Assembly: GCF_029624125.1 (NCBI RefSeq)
Contig: NZ_JARSBN010000002.1
Coordinates: 186,001-250,000, forward strand
DNA length: 64,000 bases
From: Winogradskyella marincola
GTDB lineage: Bacteria > Bacteroidota > Bacteroidia > Flavobacteriales > Flavobacteriaceae
Reading direction: 5' to 3'
Numbering within the stretch: position 1 is the stretch's first letter; every line of letters begins with the position of its first letter. Below, in pieces: positions 19,429 through 28,563 of this stretch. A program made the position numbers and the translations under genes. A model generated the notes under the pieces. The model did not search any database. It saw nothing but the letters and a program-made list of their open reading frames with translations, and was not told the DNA's origin.

Positions 19429-22030
19429 ATGATCTATTGCGATAAAGTTTGGTGTCTACACAGGCACACATTTTTTCTGTATCCAAATTCTTAAGTCCTA
19501 AAAATTTTGAAATTTTTTCTGTTATATCATTTGGTGAGTTTATCACATCCTTGTGATTAACATACATAAGTTCTACATGAGGTTCCTTGTTCTTCCAAAT
19601 AGAAACTTGATTTAGATGTTTTTCGTAAGTTTCTAAAAGACGTGTAGGTAAAACTTCGGGATCTTTACCAAGCATTACTTGTTGAGATTTTACAACTTCG
19701 CCTAAATCTCTATTCATAAAAATTACCTTATACCTATATTTTGGATCTAGATATTTCAATAATGGTGCAACTACCTTTACAGATTTGCCTTGTGCTTTTT
19801 CTATCCAAGTATTATCTCTTGCAATTGACATTACTGGGTCATACTCATAATACCCTTTAGGATTTGATTTATCCGCTTTACGATTATTGTCCGTTAAAAC
19901 TTCGAGTCCTCCTTTATCTAGCATTTGCATCATTAATGATGTCCCAGATCTAGGTAATCCAGAAACCACAACTATCTGATTTTCGATATATTGGAATGTC
20001 GATTTATCCGTTAAATCGATTGAATTTTGTTTCTTATTAATATTTTGAATAGCAGTTTCCGCCCTAAAATGCGTTTTAGGCTTCAACATTGCTGCTGTTT
20101 CATAGGCTTTTTTAGCATTTTCCAAATCTCCAAATTTTTCAAGAGCTTCGCCGAGCGTATAATGTGCTTTAGGAAAATATTTCACCAACTCTATAGCTAC
20201 AAAGGCATGATCAATGGCCTCTTCATAATCTCCTAAACGAATGTAAGTTTCTGCCAAAGCTTGGTGTGTTTTAGCTTTATCCGATTCATATTTCAAAGAA
20301 CTCTCATAGGCTTCTTTGGCATTTTCAAATTCATTGAGTTGCCTATAAATGTTACCTATCTGATACCAAACTTCAGAATTTGGTTTATTATTCTTGGCTT
20401 TATTTAAAAGCTTTAAAGCTTCATGAACTTTCCCTTTGTTAATTAAAATTTTTGCTTCAGAAAAGTAAGTGTTTATCTCAAAATACTTATCTCTTGTTTT
20501 TAGTTCTTTCAAGTATATTTCCGCCTTGTCAAAATCCTTTGTAGCAATACTTATAGATAGAAGATCCATATAAAATGGAATGACATCTATTTTAGAATCT
20601 CCTACTTTAACATCAATAGAGTCCTTTTTCTTTTTTAAACTTTCTATTTCCTCTTGTTCAAAAACAGGATAATCCTCTGAGATTAAATCCAGTAAAATTT
20701 CTTTTGCCCTATCATAATCTTTTTTACCTGAGTAGACTCTGGCTAAATTGTGCTTAAGGTCACATTTTGTTTTTAAAACTGCTGTTTCCATTTTTTCATC
20801 AGGTCGTTCTATATACCCTAAATCTATAAGCTGCTCTAAAGTTTCTTGATCACTTAATTGGTCTGCTTCTTTTGATTTGTCCTGTTCACCAAAATCTCCA
20901 CTTACATTTTCCCAAGTATCAATATAATTAGGCTCTTTAACGTCTTTAAATATATCTAAAGCTACTTTACCATCCATATCTTTTCCTATTGGCAGATTGT
21001 ACATATGTAAAATGGTAGGAGCGACATCAATAAGACCTAGTCCAAATACTTTTTCGTTCTTTTTAATGTTTGGACCAGAAGCAACAAACATTCCAAATTG
21101 TCTATGGTCGAGAGATGGTGCTGCTGGGTATTTTGGCATCTTTACAATTCGTTTATGTCCAGATTCAAATCCATGATCTGACATCACAATAACTGTAGTA
21201 TCTTTATCGACTAAAGATAGCGTCCTATCAAGCATCATATCCTGAAAACGATATGCACCAATTACACATTCGTTATAAATATCATATAAATCTTGAGGAA
21301 CACTATTTAATTTTGGTGGATGGTATTTCATAAAGGCGTGACAAATATGATCTATTAAATCATAATAAATTGCCATAAAATCCCAATCTGTTGTTCTTAG
21401 TAAGTTTGTTGCCGCAGCATGAATAGAACTATTCTCAGCCATGATTCTTGCAAAAGCCTGTAAACCCTTATGTTTTTCTTGATCTATTTGCCCAGCTTTA
21501 GGTATAAAAGGTAATATATGAGCTTCAGTAATTTCGTGAGAAAACATTCGTAAATCTTGAATATCATTCACTAAGCTTTCTGGATGAACAGTTCCCTTAA
21601 CAATAGGATTTTTGGCTTTTGGGTCTTGTTTTACTTTTTGAAATTTATCCGTTACAACAACACCATTTATTGGCTCTGCAGGAAAACTTGGCCACCAACC
21701 TACAAGATTACTTTTTAATCCTTGATTATGTAAAATATTCCATATGGCTCTAGATTTTCTTGAATTTACAGTAACAGGTCTTACTCCCTTCATATCTGGC
21801 ATTAACTCAATAAAACCAAGAACACCATGTTTGTCTGGGGTTTTTCCTGTAGCTACTGTAGACCACAACATAGGTGAATACGGAGGGTTCATTGTTGCCA
21901 TATTACCATACACACCATTATTAATTAATCTCTGTAATGCTGGCATTTGTCCTTTAGCTAAAAGGGGACCTATAATCTGCCAATCGGCTGCATCCCATCC
22001 AATTAAAAGTACTTTATTTTTTTTGCTCAT
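19427..22030 (-). CDS. Phosphodiesterase/alkaline-phosphatase-superfamily + TPR + sulfotransferase protein
   Basis: A three-part protein of 867 residues from the ATG at 22030 (MSKKNKVLLIGWDAADW). Residues about 5-380 are a type I phosphodiesterase/nucleotide pyrophosphatase domain of the alkaline phosphatase superfamily. It has metal-binding GWDAADW, the nucleophile-region NPPYSPMLWSTVATG, VIVMSDHGFESGHKR and a late HRQFG. Residues about 420-660 are TPR repeats (EVWYQIGNIYRQLNEFENAK and following). Residues about 680-867 resemble a sulfotransferase: VVVSGLPRSGTSLMMQML matches the 5'-phosphosulfate-binding loop, and NRDLGEVVKSQQVML the 3'-phosphate-binding region. It lacks a signal peptide. 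It may sense or modify sulfated or phosphorylated surface polymers, but that is inference. It overlaps a 48-codon ORF at its start. Confidence 0.85.
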   Translation of the reverse strand: MSKKNKVLLIGWDAADWQIIGPLLAKGQMPALQRLINNGVYGNMATMNPPYSPMLWSTVATGKTPDKHGVLGFIELMPDMKGVRPVTVNSRKSRAIWNILHNQGLKSNLVGWWPSFPAEPINGVVVTDKFQKVKQDPKAKNPIVKGTVHPESLVNDIQDLRMFSHEITEAHILPFIPKAGQIDQEKHKGLQAFARIMAENSSIHAAATNLLRTTDWDFMAIYYDLIDHICHAFMKYHPPKLNSVPQDLYDIYNECVIGAYRFQDMMLDRTLSLVDKDTTVIVMSDHGFESGHKRIVKMPKYPAAPSLDHRQFGMFVASGPNIKKNEKVFGLGLIDVAPTILHMYNLPIGKDMDGKVALDIFKDVKEPNYIDTWENVSGDFGEQDKSKEADQLSDQETLEQLIDLGYIERPDEKMETAVLKTKCDLKHNLARVYSGKKDYDRAKEILLDLISEDYPVFEQEEIESLKKKKDSIDVKVGDSKIDVIPFYMDLLSISIATKDFDKAEIYLKELKTRDKYFEINTYFSEAKILINKGKVHEALKLLNKAKNNKPNSEVWYQIGNIYRQLNEFENAKEAYESSLKYESDKAKTHQALAETYIRLGDYEEAIDHAFVAIELVKYFPKAHYTLGEALEKFGDLENAKKAYETAAMLKPKTHFRAETAIQNINKKQNSIDLTDKSTFQYIENQIVVVSGLPRSGTSLMMQMLDKGGLEVLTDNNRKADKSNPKGYYEYDPVMSIARDNTWIEKAQGKSVKVVAPLLKYLDPKYRYKVIFMNRDLGEVVKSQQVMLGKDPEVLPTRLLETYEKHLNQVSIWKNKEPHVELMYVNHKDVINSPNDITEKISKFLGLKNLDTEKMCACVDTKLYRNRS

Positions 22031-22160
22031 TCTTTCTTTTTGATTTTGCCTGTTTTTTAACCTCACGCCAAGCTCTTAAACCCACATCGCCTAGAGCCAA
22101 CAATCCCAAAGAACCTTTTTCAGTAACTTCATAATTATGATTAATGGTTTCTTTATTCAT
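22014..22160 (-). CDS. 48-aa ORF overlapping the fusion gene start
   Basis: A frame from ATG 22158-22160 to TAA 22014-22016 encodes 48 residues (starting MNKETINHNYEVTEKGSLGL). It overlaps the first 17 nt of the downstream phosphodiesterase-fusion gene in a different frame. The 17-nt overlap suggests translational coupling. The middle (GSLGLLALGDVGLRAW) is apolar and the tail is very basic (KKQAKSKRKNEQKK). I do not recognise the family. The divergent tex gene starts 101 nt away. Coding status rests on the clean frame, its position and the coupling geometry. Confidence 0.55.
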   Translation of the reverse strand: MNKETINHNYEVTEKGSLGLLALGDVGLRAWREVKKQAKSKRKNEQKK

Positions 22161-22261
22161 ACCATTTGTTATTTATTTGACACAATATTTAACTTTGAAA
22201 ATAAATATAAAAAACTTAATCTTTTTCCTACTACTATTTCAGGACTTCATTTACTTTATTC

Positions 22262-24379
22262 ATGATCGCATTCATTCAAAATCATACGCAATTATCACAA
22301 ACATCTATAAAAAACACCATAAAATTACTCAACGAAGATTGCACAATTCCCTTCATTTCTCGTTATAGAAAAGAAGCAACTGGTAATTTAGATGAAGTTG
22401 AAGTTGGCTTAATCGTAAAGTTTAAAGAAGAATTTGAAGCTTTAGAAAAACGAAAAGCATCCATTCTAAAAGCTTTAGAAGAACAAGATGTCTTAACCGA
22501 AGCTTTGAAGCAAAGTATTGAGGACGCTACAGACTTAACCACGCTTGAAGACTTATATTTACCATATAAGAAAAAGCGAAAAACTAAGGCTGAAACTGCT
22601 CGTAAAAATGGCCTAGAGCCTTTGGCTAAAATCCTAATGAGCCAAAATGCTAACGATATAGAATCTATTGCTTACAAGTATGTAAAAGGCGACATATCAT
22701 CTACAGAAGACGCACTAGAAGGTGCCAGACATATTATTGCCGAATGGATTAACGAGCGCACAGATATTAGAAACGCATTAAGACAGCAACTAGAACGGTT
22801 TGCTCAGATAAGCACTAAAGTTGTTAAGGTAAAAGAAACCGAAGAAAAAGCACAGAAATTCAGAGATTATTTTGATTGGTCCGAAAGTTTGGGTCGTATT
22901 CCATCGCATCGCTTGCTCGCTATATTACGTGCAGAAAGCGAAGGTTTTATCAGAGTAAAAATTGAAATTGATGACGATAAAGCCTTAGAACGCATAGACA
23001 GAAAAATTATTCGAAGTAACAATGCTTGTGCAGACCAGTTAGAATTGGCAATTTCTGATGCTTATAAGCGCTTACTTTTTCCATCGTTGAGCAAAGAAGC
23101 CTTAAATGCCGCTAAAGAAAAAGCAGACGATGCAGCTATTACTGTCTTTGCTAAAAATTTAAGACAGCTTTTATTAGGCTCACCTATTGGCGAAAAACGT
23201 GTTTTAGCTATAGATCCTGGATTTAGAACTGGTTGTAAAGTGGTTTGTCTTGATGAAAACGGTAACTTAAAACACAATGAGACCATCTATCCGCACGCAC
23301 CAAAAAATGACTTCTCTGGAGCAATAAAAAAACTGGCTTCACTTACCGAAGCGCATAAAATTGAAGCCATTGCTATTGGTAATGGTACAGCATCGAGAGA
23401 AACAGAAACTTTGGTTAGAAAAATTCAGTTTAAAAATGATGTTCAGGTTTTTGTGGTCAGCGAAGCTGGTGCGAGTATTTACTCAGCTTCAAAAAATGCA
23501 CGAGACGAATTCCCAAATTACGATGTTACTGTAAGAGGTGCTGTTTCTATTGGTAGACGATTGCAAGATCCTTTAGCAGAATTGGTAAAGATTGATGCCA
23601 AGTCTATTGGTGTTGGGCAATACCAACACGATGTAGACCAAACAAAACTACAAAAGCAACTTGGCATTGTGGTAGAAAATTGCGTAAATGCTGTTGGTGT
23701 TAATATTAATACAGCGAGTGTTTCACTTTTAAGTTATGTATCTGGAATTGGACCAAAACTAGCGGAAAATATCGTTAACTACAGAACAGAACATGGTGCA
23801 TTCTCATCAAGAAAAGCTATAAAAAAAGTGCCGCGTTTGGGAGGAAAAGCCTTTGAGCAGTCGGCTGCTTTCTTAAGAATTAAAGAGGCTAAAAACCCTT
23901 TGGATGATTCTTCTGTACATCCTGAAAGTTATGCCATTGTTGAAAAAATGGCTAAGGATGAAGGTGTTTCTATAAAAGAATTAATTGGTAATAAAAGCCG
24001 ACTTCAAAATATTGATTTAAAAAAATATTATACAGAAACCGTTGGTTTACCTACACTACAAGACATTGTAAAAGAGCTTGAAAAACCTGGTTTAGACATT
24101 AGAGAGGAAGCGAAAGTTTTTACTTTTAATCAAAACATAAAAACTATAAACGATCTTCACGAAGGACAACTTCTTCCTGGTATTGTCAATAACATTACCA
24201 ACTTTGGTTGTTTTGTAGATATTGGCATTAAAGAAAGTGGCTTAATTCACGTTTCAAACCTAAGCGATAGCTTTGTCAAAGATGTTAATGAGCACGTGCA
24301 TCTGCATCAACAAATTATAGTAAAAGTACTAGATGTTGATGTGAGCAGAAAGCGTATTCAACTGAAATTACATAAGTAG
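22262..24379 (+). CDS. tex: Tex-family S1 RNA-binding transcription accessory protein
   Basis: Tex is a conserved nucleic-acid-binding protein implicated in transcription and expression of stress or virulence genes. The 705 residues hold the usual modules in order. An N-terminal helical Tex domain (CTIPFISRYRKEATGNLDEV) is followed by a YqgF/RNase H-like domain (VLAIDPGFRTGCKVVCLD, near residue 320). Next are helix-hairpin-helix repeats (NINTASVSLLSYVSGIGPKL) and a C-terminal S1 domain (LPGIVNNITNFGCFVDIG ... SGLIHVSNLS). The length is slightly below the proteobacterial form but normal for Bacteroidetes. It is divergent from the 48-aa ORF/fusion gene pair. Confidence 0.94.
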   Translation: MIAFIQNHTQLSQTSIKNTIKLLNEDCTIPFISRYRKEATGNLDEVEVGLIVKFKEEFEALEKRKASILKALEEQDVLTEALKQSIEDATDLTTLEDLYLPYKKKRKTKAETARKNGLEPLAKILMSQNANDIESIAYKYVKGDISSTEDALEGARHIIAEWINERTDIRNALRQQLERFAQISTKVVKVKETEEKAQKFRDYFDWSESLGRIPSHRLLAILRAESEGFIRVKIEIDDDKALERIDRKIIRSNNACADQLELAISDAYKRLLFPSLSKEALNAAKEKADDAAITVFAKNLRQLLLGSPIGEKRVLAIDPGFRTGCKVVCLDENGNLKHNETIYPHAPKNDFSGAIKKLASLTEAHKIEAIAIGNGTASRETETLVRKIQFKNDVQVFVVSEAGASIYSASKNARDEFPNYDVTVRGAVSIGRRLQDPLAELVKIDAKSIGVGQYQHDVDQTKLQKQLGIVVENCVNAVGVNINTASVSLLSYVSGIGPKLAENIVNYRTEHGAFSSRKAIKKVPRLGGKAFEQSAAFLRIKEAKNPLDDSSVHPESYAIVEKMAKDEGVSIKELIGNKSRLQNIDLKKYYTETVGLPTLQDIVKELEKPGLDIREEAKVFTFNQNIKTINDLHEGQLLPGIVNNITNFGCFVDIGIKESGLIHVSNLSDSFVKDVNEHVHLHQQIIVKVLDVDVSRKRIQLKLHK

Positions 24380-24485
24380 TATTCTTTCAAAAAAAAATAA
24401 GAATCTAAAAGTGCCAGAACTTATATTGTCTGTAAATTCTTATATTGACACTGTTATAACCACCTTAAACTAACTAACAAAACAA

Positions 24486-25154
24486 ATGGACGGAATAAGA
24501 ATAATACTCATCGTTATTGCTGCTCTGATTATAATTGTGAATCTATTTATAAATTTTTCTAATATTTTTAAAATAGTTTCTTACTGCTTTAAATCAAACA
24601 CTTTAAACCAATACTGGAGTTTATTTTTTAAAAACTGTGTTAGTGCTAGAGCTCTTATCTCTTCGGTATTTGCCATAATTATAGCTGTTATAATTTTTAT
24701 TATCATTACACCTTTTGTTCTTTTTAGACGTGCTACTATTGGCAAAAAGACAGCTGCTTTAATTGAAGAAGGCATCTTATTTGAGTATCAAGATTTAAAC
24801 TTAAACGATAAAAACGTTCATTTTAATTCTAACTTAGAATCACTTACAGGCATTTCTTTAACTAATGATTTAGCAGCAACAGGAAATGTAAAAATAGACG
24901 TTACTTTGGTTATTAGCGAAATACAAACCAAAGTACAAGCTGAGGACAAGACATTTTCTTTTAAAGCTATGCATAATATTACCTTGAATGATGGTAAAGA
25001 TGCTATTGTACCTGTTTTTATAACAATTGACCAAAAAAGTCATCCTGTTTACTTTGTTTATAACGAAACGCACAAAAATCAATTCAATAAGATAAATAGC
25101 AAACTTTACAGCCGAGGATTTAAGTCTATCTATTTTTCAATTTTACCGATGTAA
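24486..25154 (+). CDS. Membrane protein of unknown function
   Basis: A 222-residue protein with two membrane segments, about residues 3-28 and 54-80, and a soluble remainder. Between the helices is a short loop; after the second comes FRRATIGKKTAALIEEGIL and a beta-rich domain with no recognised signature. No signal peptide is needed beyond the first helix. It follows tex on the same strand with a 106-bp gap, so joint transcription is possible but not shown. Confidence 0.6.
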   Translation: MDGIRIILIVIAALIIIVNLFINFSNIFKIVSYCFKSNTLNQYWSLFFKNCVSARALISSVFAIIIAVIIFIIITPFVLFRRATIGKKTAALIEEGILFEYQDLNLNDKNVHFNSNLESLTGISLTNDLAATGNVKIDVTLVISEIQTKVQAEDKTFSFKAMHNITLNDGKDAIVPVFITIDQKSHPVYFVYNETHKNQFNKINSKLYSRGFKSIYFSILPM

Positions 25155-25288
25155 GTTTTTTTAGGTTAAAAAAAAGATATTCAATTTCTAAACCTAATAT
25201 CTTTTAGGTCTTTACACAGAAGACCTAACCAGCAATGGTACTTTCATTTCTGAAGAGAAAACTATATCTTTAGAATAAAATAACTACT

Positions 25289-27658
25289 ATGAAAACACCT
25301 TCTAATCTGAGTTTTTATTCAATATTATCAATAATATTTCTAAGCCTTATTAATGTCTCATACAGTCAAGAAGAAAAGCTCGTTAAATCATACACAGACT
25401 ATCATAAAACTGCCAGAGAGATCGTTTACTTACATCTCAATAAGTCTACTTACATAAAAGGTGAAGATATTGGCTTTACAGCTTATGTTTTAGACAAAAG
25501 AAATAAAAAACCTTCAATCTACACTTCTAATCTTTATGTGATCATTGAAGATTCTAACAACACCATTGTAAAACAAAAGTTAGTACGTGTAAATGAAGGC
25601 GTAGCTTCTAACATTTTTGAAGTTGATTCTTCTTTTAGTTCTGGCACATACAGCATTAAAGCCTATACCAATTGGATGCTTAACTTTAATGAAAAGAACT
25701 ATTATTCTGAATCTATACAAATCATCGATCTCGAAAAACAAGCTAAAGAAAATACAACTCTTGCTGAAAATGATATTGATGCTCAGTTTTTACCAGAAAG
25801 TGGCCATTTACTTAGTGACGTATCTAATGTTATAGGTGTTACTCTTAAAGACCAATATGGCTACGGCATTCCAAATGCTAAAGGAACCGTTATTGACAAT
25901 AACAAAAACACAATAACAACCTTTGCGACCAACCAGTTTGGTATTGGCAATTTTCAACTCACACCTACTACAACAAACACTTATACCGTAAAACTTAATG
26001 CCGAAGGCAAAGCGTACGAGACAAGCCTTAATCAAGAAATAGAAAAGAAAGGTATTATTATCAGTCTAAACAAACTAAAAGACAAAATCTATATCTCTCT
26101 GGCTACTAATAACGAAACCTTAAATACCATTAAAAATCAAAGGTACACGCTGATGATTCATAATGGAAATAGTTATAACTTAATGGATGTTTACTTTACA
26201 GACAATACTGTTATTACTAAGGTTCTGGACAAGAATAACACCTCTCCTGGTATTAATATTGTCACGCTTCTCAATGCAGAAGACAAGCCTATTGCTGAGC
26301 GTTTGTTCTTTAATCATAGTGGTATCAAAATTATAGAACCAAGTACTGTTACAACTTCCAAAACAACCGATTCTATTGCTTTTAATTTAAAATTCAATTC
26401 TCTAAACCCTAATCTTAAAAACTCTTTTAGCATTTCGGTTTTACCGCAAGACACCAAATCTTACAACAAGGAAAACAACATTATTTCATCGACTTATTTA
26501 GAACCTTACGTTAAAGGAATTATAGAACAGCCTAAATACTATTTTACCAATACTGACCTCAAAAAAGAGTATGAATTAGACAACCTTTTAATTACACAAG
26601 GTTGGAGTAGTTATAATTGGGACGATATTTTTAAAGGTGCACCAAGCTTATCTTATGAGTTTGAACAAGGTATTACCGTAAAAACCAATACTGCTTTTAA
26701 CAGTAATGCTCAATTGATGTATAGTGTAAATAACGAAGGCTTTATGATTGCAGAAGCAAACCCTAAAGATTCATACTACTGGATTTACGGACTATATCCT
26801 GAAGATAATACTACCATCAACATGTCCGAAGTTACAGAAGCCAAAGGGCTAAAACCTGCTTCTGTGTACTTACAGTTTTTTCCAAAGGCAATACCTCAGC
26901 TTACCAATAACATCAATGATTTAATCTACAGCGAAAAAATACAAGAGCTAAAAAGAACTAATTATTCTAAAAACAACTTTTTTAAGAATACACAAAATTT
27001 ACAAGAGTCAGATACCGTAAATGTTGTGTCTAGCCCAATACTAGAAAAAAGATTTAAGCAACATGAGTTAAGCACAGACAGATTTGGAAGAGTTACTGTA
27101 GTTGATGAACAAGATGAAACCAATCTTATCAGATTAACAGATTACATAGATCAAAGAATAAAAAGTGAAAGAATAAGAACCCAAAACAGTAATGACTCTT
27201 CATTAAAAATCGGAAGATTTCAAATAAATTATTTTTTAGACGATGTACTCTTAACCGACCCAACAATTTTAGAAGGTTTATTTTTATCAGATATTGAGTC
27301 TATTGAATTTAATAGGTTTGGCGTAGGTGATGGCTACAGAAGCCCTAATGGCTTTGTAAAAATTTACACTAAAAAGTTTCCTTCTTATGGATACGACAAA
27401 AAAACCACTAAAGCATACGAATTTCCTTTAACCTTTAGTGCTGATAAAAAGTTTTATATCCCAAAATACAAACTATATCAAAATGATTTTTTTAAAAACT
27501 ATGGTGTTATAGATTGGAAAACAAACCTTACGGCAAACAAAAATGGCATTATCACTTTTAAAATCGCAAAACCAAAAGTTCCAATAAGTCTTTATATTGA
27601 AGGTATTGCAAACGATGGATCACTGGTGTCTGAAGACAAAAAAATCTCTTTAGACTAA
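25289..27658 (+). CDS. Secreted MG2/TonB-plug-type surface protein
   Basis: A 789-residue exported protein (signal peptide about 1-26, ending VSYSQ). The early region with IVYLHLNKSTYIKGEDIGFTAYV resembles the MG2 (macroglobulin) domains of large Bacteroidetes surface proteins. A middle region around residues 160-230 (PNAKGTVIDNNKNTITTF) looks like a CarboxypepD_reg-like repeat. Toward the C-terminus comes a plug-like segment (SIEFNRFGVGDGYRSPNGFV). This class is often annotated as TonB-dependent receptor plug or carboxypeptidase regulatory-like protein; its ligand is unknown. The following gene begins on the base after its stop. Confidence 0.65.
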   Translation: MKTPSNLSFYSILSIIFLSLINVSYSQEEKLVKSYTDYHKTAREIVYLHLNKSTYIKGEDIGFTAYVLDKRNKKPSIYTSNLYVIIEDSNNTIVKQKLVRVNEGVASNIFEVDSSFSSGTYSIKAYTNWMLNFNEKNYYSESIQIIDLEKQAKENTTLAENDIDAQFLPESGHLLSDVSNVIGVTLKDQYGYGIPNAKGTVIDNNKNTITTFATNQFGIGNFQLTPTTTNTYTVKLNAEGKAYETSLNQEIEKKGIIISLNKLKDKIYISLATNNETLNTIKNQRYTLMIHNGNSYNLMDVYFTDNTVITKVLDKNNTSPGINIVTLLNAEDKPIAERLFFNHSGIKIIEPSTVTTSKTTDSIAFNLKFNSLNPNLKNSFSISVLPQDTKSYNKENNIISSTYLEPYVKGIIEQPKYYFTNTDLKKEYELDNLLITQGWSSYNWDDIFKGAPSLSYEFEQGITVKTNTAFNSNAQLMYSVNNEGFMIAEANPKDSYYWIYGLYPEDNTTINMSEVTEAKGLKPASVYLQFFPKAIPQLTNNINDLIYSEKIQELKRTNYSKNNFFKNTQNLQESDTVNVVSSPILEKRFKQHELSTDRFGRVTVVDEQDETNLIRLTDYIDQRIKSERIRTQNSNDSSLKIGRFQINYFLDDVLLTDPTILEGLFLSDIESIEFNRFGVGDGYRSPNGFVKIYTKKFPSYGYDKKTTKAYEFPLTFSADKKFYIPKYKLYQNDFFKNYGVIDWKTNLTANKNGIITFKIAKPKVPISLYIEGIANDGSLVSEDKKISLD

Positions 27659-28561
27659 ATGCTAAAAATAGCATACCACCCAATTTATAAACATCCATTG
27701 CCTGAAGGACATCGTTTCCCAATGGAGAAGTACGATTTGCTACCTCAGCAATTATTGCATGAAGGGACTTGTACTAATCATAATTTTTTTGAACCTCAAA
27801 AACCAAACGACAAACACATTGTTGCTATACACGACCCAGAATACTACTACGACCTTGTTAATGTAACACTAGATCAAAGAGCTGCCAGAAAAATAGGATT
27901 TCCGTTGAGCAGAACTTTAGTAGAACGCGAAGTTTTAATTGCCGATGGCACAATTAAAGCATCAGAGTTTGCAATAAAACATAGCATAGCTATGAACATT
28001 GCTGGTGGCACACACCATGCTTACACCAATCGTGGCGAAGCTTTTTGTTTACTCAACGATCAGGCTATTGGAGCGCGATATCTTCAGAAAAAAGGACTAG
28101 CACAAATGATCCTTATTGTAGATTTAGATGTACATCAAGGTAATGGTACTGCAGAAATTTTTCAGAATGATGATTCTGTATTTACATTTTCTATGCATGG
28201 CAAAAGCAATTATCCTTTTAAAAAAGAATTGAGCGATTTAGATATCGCATTAGACAATGATACCAACGACAATACCTATCTCAAGATTCTAAAAGATACA
28301 CTTCCTAAACTTATAGATGAGCAACAACCAGATTTTATCTACTACTTGTCTGGTGTAGATGTTATTGCTTCAGATAAATTAGGAAAACTAGGCATGAGCA
28401 TAGAAGGCTGTAAAGAACGTGACCGTTTTGTTTTACAAACCTGCAAAGACCAAAGTATTCCTGTAATGTGTAGCATGGGAGGAGGATACTCAGCAGACAT
28501 AAAAATCATTGTAAATGCACATGCCAACACCTACCGATTAGCACAAGAAATTTTCTTTTGA
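27659..28561 (+). CDS. Histone-deacetylase-family amidohydrolase
   Basis: A 300-residue member of the arginase/deacetylase superfamily (class II HDAC-like bacterial enzymes). Zinc-site and active-site motifs are visible: AGGTHHAYTNRGEAFCLLND (His-His dyad region), LIVDLDVHQGNGTAEIF (metal-binding Asp and His), and YYLSGVDVIASDKLGKLG (second metal Asp). MGGGYS supplies the late loop. Likely substrates are acetylated polyamines, small amides or protein lysines; sequence cannot decide. It starts directly at the stop of the MG2-type gene (no intergenic base). Confidence 0.9.
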   Translation: MLKIAYHPIYKHPLPEGHRFPMEKYDLLPQQLLHEGTCTNHNFFEPQKPNDKHIVAIHDPEYYYDLVNVTLDQRAARKIGFPLSRTLVEREVLIADGTIKASEFAIKHSIAMNIAGGTHHAYTNRGEAFCLLNDQAIGARYLQKKGLAQMILIVDLDVHQGNGTAEIFQNDDSVFTFSMHGKSNYPFKKELSDLDIALDNDTNDNTYLKILKDTLPKLIDEQQPDFIYYLSGVDVIASDKLGKLGMSIEGCKERDRFVLQTCKDQSIPVMCSMGGGYSADIKIIVNAHANTYRLAQEIFF

Positions 28562-28563
28562 AA

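Noticed and set aside
22144-22368. 74-aa frame upstream of tex
   Set aside because: It runs through the divergent promoter gap and into the tex start in another frame.
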